Assembly: GCA_005883885.1 (NCBI GenBank)
Contig: VAYF01000005.1
Location: 523 to 8,565, forward strand
Length of the DNA: 8,043 nt
Direction: 5' to 3'
Source: Actinomycetota bacterium
GTDB taxonomy: Bacteria > Actinomycetota > UBA4738 > HRBIN12
The notes below the pieces were generated by a model. It did no database searches, was not told the origin of the DNA, and saw only the letters and a list, made by a program, of their open reading frames with translations. A program made the position numbers and the translations under genes. Positions 6,042 through 8,043 of the stretch are shown piece by piece (positions within the stretch are counted from its first letter, which is position 1; every line of letters starts with the position of its first letter).

Positions 6042-6479
6042 GGGCGACCTCCACCGCCGGTAAGCCGGCAACTCCTCATCGGTGTACTCGGTGGCCACGG
6101 CCTCCTCGATCGAGCACGCGTAGTGCACGAGGTCGTAGGGCGTCGTGCCCGGCCGCGCGGTGACGGCCGGGTGCGACGGGGAGATCTGCTCGAGCCATCC
6201 GCGAGCCATGAACTCACCATGCTCGCCCATGTGATCCTCCCACGGTTGCGCGGTGTGCAGGGCGTACCGCGCGTCCCGAGCGACCTCCCGGAGCTTGGGG
6301 CTGGTGGCTCGGAACGAGACCCACAGCAGACCGGCCGCGATCCACGGGGACACCGGGTGGACGCGGGGCGAGCCATCCAGCCGGAGCGTCGCCTGATACA
6401 CGATCCGGCCATTCATCCGTTCGAGACCGAACGCCGCGAGGTCAGGGGCCGCGTTCGCGAACTCCGCCCAGGTCGACAT
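6021..6479 (-). CDS. Pyridoxamine 5'-phosphate oxidase-like flavin-binding protein
   Basis: The 152-residue protein belongs to the split beta-barrel (PPOX/FMN-binding) superfamily, in the group common in actinomycetes. It begins MSTWAEFANAAPDLAAFG, followed by the barrel core YQATLRLDGSPRVHPVSP (28-45) and then SPKLREVARDARYALHT (60-76), where S60, K62 and R64 probably contact a flavin phosphate. Relatives bind FMN or F420 or degrade haem; true PdxH is longer and has different substrate motifs, so vitamin B6 synthesis is not implied. Function is unassigned beyond a likely oxidoreductase role. The ATG at 6479 has no ribosome binding site but follows a TAGGCT box by 9 nt. The gene is divergent from glcD across only 20 nt and overlaps the convergent rhodanese gene by 21 nt. 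Confidence 0.82.
   Translation of the reverse strand: MSTWAEFANAAPDLAAFGLERMNGRIVYQATLRLDGSPRVHPVSPWIAAGLLWVSFRATSPKLREVARDARYALHTAQPWEDHMGEHGEFMARGWLEQISPSHPAVTARPGTTPYDLVHYACSIEEAVATEYTDEELPAYRRWRSPSGDTAG
6033..6048. terminator. GC hairpin at the rhodanese/PPOX convergent overlap
   Basis: A perfect 6-bp stem, GTCGCC and GGCGAC, encloses the loop TGAG, which contains the rhodanese stop codon. It lies at the end of the rhodanese message and inside the last codons of the opposing PPOX gene. No T-run follows, so a role as terminator or RNA 3'-end stabiliser is only possible. Confidence 0.3.
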
Positions 6480-6487
6480 GAGCGACG

Positions 6488-6493
6488 TAGCCT
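6488..6493 (+). promoter_or_regulatory. -10 box of glcD, half of a symmetric element
   Basis: TAGCCT ends 6 nt before the GTG start at 6500, with no ribosome binding site, so the transcript is probably leaderless. The next base is A, making TAGCCTA, which reads as TAGGCT on the other strand. No convincing -35 box is visible. Confidence 0.55.
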
Positions 6494-6494
6494 A
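6489..6494 (-). promoter_or_regulatory. -10 box of the PPOX gene, half of a symmetric element
   Basis: On the minus strand TAGGCT covers 6494-6489 and ends 9 nt before the ATG at 6479, with no ribosome binding site between. It shares five base pairs with the glcD box inside the near-palindrome GTAGCCTAC (6487-6495). Confidence 0.55.
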
Positions 6495-6499
6495 CAAAC

Positions 6500-7951
6500 G
6501 TGGCGAACCTCGAGGCCGCCCGCACGGCTCTGATCGACGCCCTCGGCGTCGAGGCGGTGCTCGCCGACCCGCTCGCGCTCCGCCTGTACGCGCGGGACGC
6601 GTCGATGGTCGAGGGAGGCGCAGGCCTCGTCGTGTTCGTCCGATCCCCGGAGGACGTGGTGACGTGCATGCAGGTGGCCGCGCGGCACGACCTTCCGGTC
6701 GTGCCGCGCGGCAGCGGGACCGGTCTGGCCGGCGGTGCGACGCCGCTCGCGGACGCGATCGTCGTCGTCACCGCCAAGATGAACCGCATCCTCGAGGTTC
6801 GACCCGAGGACCGGCTCGCGTGGGTCGAGCCCGGGGTCTTCAACCTCGACCTCGGGAACGCATTGCGGCCGACCGGCTTCACGTACGCGCCCGATCCGTC
6901 GTCGCAACAGGTCAGCTCGATCGGCGGCAACGTGAACACGAACGCGGGCGGGCCGCACTGCCTCGCCTACGGTGTCACCTCGGCGCACGTCCTCGCCGTC
7001 GACGTCGTGCTCCCCGACGGGAGCGTCGAGCGTTTCGGATCCGAAGGGCCCGCCGCCCCCGGCTACGACCTCCGCGGGTACGTCGTCGGTTCCGAAGGGA
7101 CGCTCGGCATCGTGACGGCGGTGTGCGTACGGCTCACGCCGCTCCCACCCGCCGTCCGCACGATGCTCCTGGACTTCGCCGACGTCGACGATTGCGCGCA
7201 GACGGTCTCCGCGATCATCGCTCGCGGCGTCGTCCCCGCGGCGCTCGAGATGATGGATAGGGGGATCGTTCGCGCGGTCGAGGCCTTCGCACACGCGGGC
7301 TACCCGACCGACGCGGCGGCGGTCCTGCTGGTCGAGGTCGACGGCCTCCCGGCGGGGGTCGAAGCGCAGACGCGCGAGGTCGAGGCCGCCGCCTTCGAGC
7401 ACGGCGTCGGCACGATCCGGATCGCCGCCGACGAAACCGAGCGCGCACTCCTGTGGAAGGGTCGCAAGTCGGCGTTCGGTGCGATCGCGCGGATCGCACC
7501 GCACTACCACTTGCACGATTGCGTCGTACCGCGGACGGCGCTGGCCGACGTGCTCGCGGGCGTCTACGCGATCGCGCAACGGCACGACCTGATCGTCACG
7601 AACGTCTTCCACGCCGGCGACGGCAATCTCCACCCGTTGTTCTCGTTCGACCGCTCGGTCCCCGGAACCCTCGAACGCGTGCTGGCGGCGTCCGACGAGC
7701 TCGTGCGGCTCTGCGTCGACGCGGGCGGCTCGCTCTCCGGCGAGCACGGGATCGGTCTGGAGAAGCGCGACTTCATGCCGCTCGTGTTCACCGCCGAGGA
7801 CCTGGACGCCCAGGCATGCCTCCGATCGGCATTCGACCCCGACGGGAGGATGAACCCGCGCAAGGTCCTGCCCGACGGCGCCCGCTGCGGCGATCACGCG
7901 GCGGCGGCCCTCGGTCGCGACGGCGTGCTCCCGGAGGGTACGTGGATCTGA
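6500..7951 (+). CDS. glcD: FAD-linked 2-hydroxy-acid oxidase, glycolate oxidase subunit GlcD-like
   Basis: The enzyme uses FAD to oxidise a 2-hydroxy acid, typically glycolate to glyoxylate or D-lactate to pyruvate, passing electrons to the respiratory chain through partner subunits. The 483 residues are slightly shorter than E. coli GlcD (about 499). The N-terminal FAD-binding PCMH domain (about 39-215) includes VPRGSGTGLAGGA (68-80), SSIGGNVNTNAGGPHCLAYG and GSEGTLGIVT. The C-terminal oxidase domain contains FHAGDGNLHP (370-379), with probable metal-binding H371 and H378, and SGEHGIGLEK (413-422), with E415 and H416. It ends with the usual FDPDGRMNPRKVLP. The GTG at 6500 is preceded by a TAGCCT box at 6 nt and no ribosome binding site. 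Its 3' end overlaps the start of a GlcE-like gene by 10 nt, which supports a GlcDE(F) complex. D-lactate or D-2-hydroxyglutarate dehydrogenase activity remains possible. Confidence 0.92.
   Translation: MANLEAARTALIDALGVEAVLADPLALRLYARDASMVEGGAGLVVFVRSPEDVVTCMQVAARHDLPVVPRGSGTGLAGGATPLADAIVVVTAKMNRILEVRPEDRLAWVEPGVFNLDLGNALRPTGFTYAPDPSSQQVSSIGGNVNTNAGGPHCLAYGVTSAHVLAVDVVLPDGSVERFGSEGPAAPGYDLRGYVVGSEGTLGIVTAVCVRLTPLPPAVRTMLLDFADVDDCAQTVSAIIARGVVPAALEMMDRGIVRAVEAFAHAGYPTDAAAVLLVEVDGLPAGVEAQTREVEAAAFEHGVGTIRIAADETERALLWKGRKSAFGAIARIAPHYHLHDCVVPRTALADVLAGVYAIAQRHDLIVTNVFHAGDGNLHPLFSFDRSVPGTLERVLAASDELVRLCVDAGGSLSGEHGIGLEKRDFMPLVFTAEDLDAQACLRSAFDPDGRMNPRKVLPDGARCGDHAAAALGRDGVLPEGTWI
7933..7938 (+). 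promoter_or_regulatory. Ribosome binding site for the GlcE-like gene
   Basis: GGAGGG lies inside the end of glcD, 3-4 nt before the GTG at 7942. The spacing is shorter than ideal, but no other start codon near it is in the correct frame. It fits coupled translation of the two subunits. Confidence 0.5.
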
Positions 7952-8043
7952 TCCACCCCCATTCGAAGCGCGACGTCGTGGACGCGCTCCGGACGGCGAG
8001 CGCCGGGCAGACCCGCGTGCTGATCGTGGGAGGACGTCGGCAC
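7942..8043 (+). CDS. FAD-binding oxidase subunit, GlcE-like, 5' part
   Basis: The frame opens with GTG at 7942, overlaps the last 10 nt of glcD and runs off the window after 34 codons. The peptide starts VDLIHPHSKRDVVDALRTAS and reaches VLIVGGRRH, which resembles the first strand-helix-strand of a PCMH-type FAD-binding domain: SKRDVVDAL is the helix after the usual 'P..' segment, and VLIVGGRRH takes the place of the PxGgGT flavin loop. In glc operons the second FAD subunit GlcE follows GlcD, so position and overlap agree. GlcE proteins are about 350 residues, so only a tenth is visible and the flavin loop is incomplete. Identification rests mainly on context. A stand-alone start at GTG 7978 is possible but lacks a better ribosome binding site. 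Confidence 0.6.
   Translation, partial: MDLIHPHSKRDVVDALRTASAGQTRVLIVGGRRH

Noticed and set aside
6021..6479. PPOX protein as PdxH in vitamin B6 synthesis
   Set aside because: It is shorter than PdxH and lacks its substrate-binding C-terminal motifs; only the general split-barrel flavin fold is supported.
5163..6479. Macro domain, rhodanese and PPOX genes as a defence or toxin-antitoxin island
   Set aside because: No ADP-ribosyltransferase toxin, nuclease, NTPase or mobile gene is present, codon use matches the neighbours, and the third gene is on the opposite strand.
6413..7897. Long minus-strand open frame of 494 codons opposite glcD
   Set aside because: It mirrors glcD codons; long antisense frames are usual in GC-rich genes. 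The product is Arg/Val/Asp-rich with no family motif, while the plus frame has complete GlcD motifs.

Overview
This is an 8 kb stretch of a high-GC (roughly two thirds G+C by eye) bacterial chromosome, densely packed with metabolic genes. The codon use (third positions mostly G or C), GTG starts, actinobacterial-type PPOX protein and apparently leaderless genes (TANNNT boxes 6-9 nt before the start codon) suggest an actinomycete-type lineage (Actinomycetota). I cannot place it more finely. No RNA genes, insertion sequences, CRISPR arrays or phage genes were seen.

Layout. (1) 1-2090, plus strand: the end of a sugar-import operon, with the 3' part of a MalK/UgpC-type ABC ATPase translationally coupled to a GH4 alpha-galactosidase (melA). 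(2) 2097-2996, minus strand: a secreted, cysteine-rich GH114 (endo-alpha-1,4-polygalactosaminidase-like) protein with its own consensus-like promoter. (3) 3143-4180, plus strand: an L-threonine 3-dehydrogenase (tdh) with all zinc ligands intact. (4) 4184-5122, minus strand: a PfkB-family sugar-phosphate kinase of the FruK/LacC type. (5) 5163-6041, plus strand: a macro-domain protein, then a single-domain rhodanese. (6) 6021-6479, minus strand: a PPOX-type flavin-binding protein whose 3' end overlaps the rhodanese gene by 21 nt. (7) 6500-8043, plus strand: a GlcD-like FAD-linked oxidase overlapping the start of a GlcE-like subunit cut by the window edge.

How the genes work together. The ABC ATPase and MelA form a clear unit: intact alpha-galactosides are probably imported and then cleaved in the cytoplasm. 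GlcD and the GlcE-like protein form a second unit oxidising a 2-hydroxy acid such as glycolate or D-lactate. The genes between are short units that alternate strands, six strand switches in 8 kb. Their metabolic links (galactose or tagatose phosphate for the kinase, threonine catabolism for Tdh, galactosamine polymers for GH114) are possible but not shown by the sequence.

The most interesting signal is in the gaps. Both short divergent gaps (40 nt and 20 nt) contain a 7-base TANNNTA element that reads as a -10 box on both strands, offset by one base and suitably placed for both flanking genes. Five genes without a Shine-Dalgarno sequence have a TANNNT box 6-9 nt before the start codon, which points to leaderless transcription. 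Genes predicted to have a leader or to sit inside an operon mostly do have a purine-rich ribosome binding site. I saw no convincing new defence, mobile or biosynthetic system.
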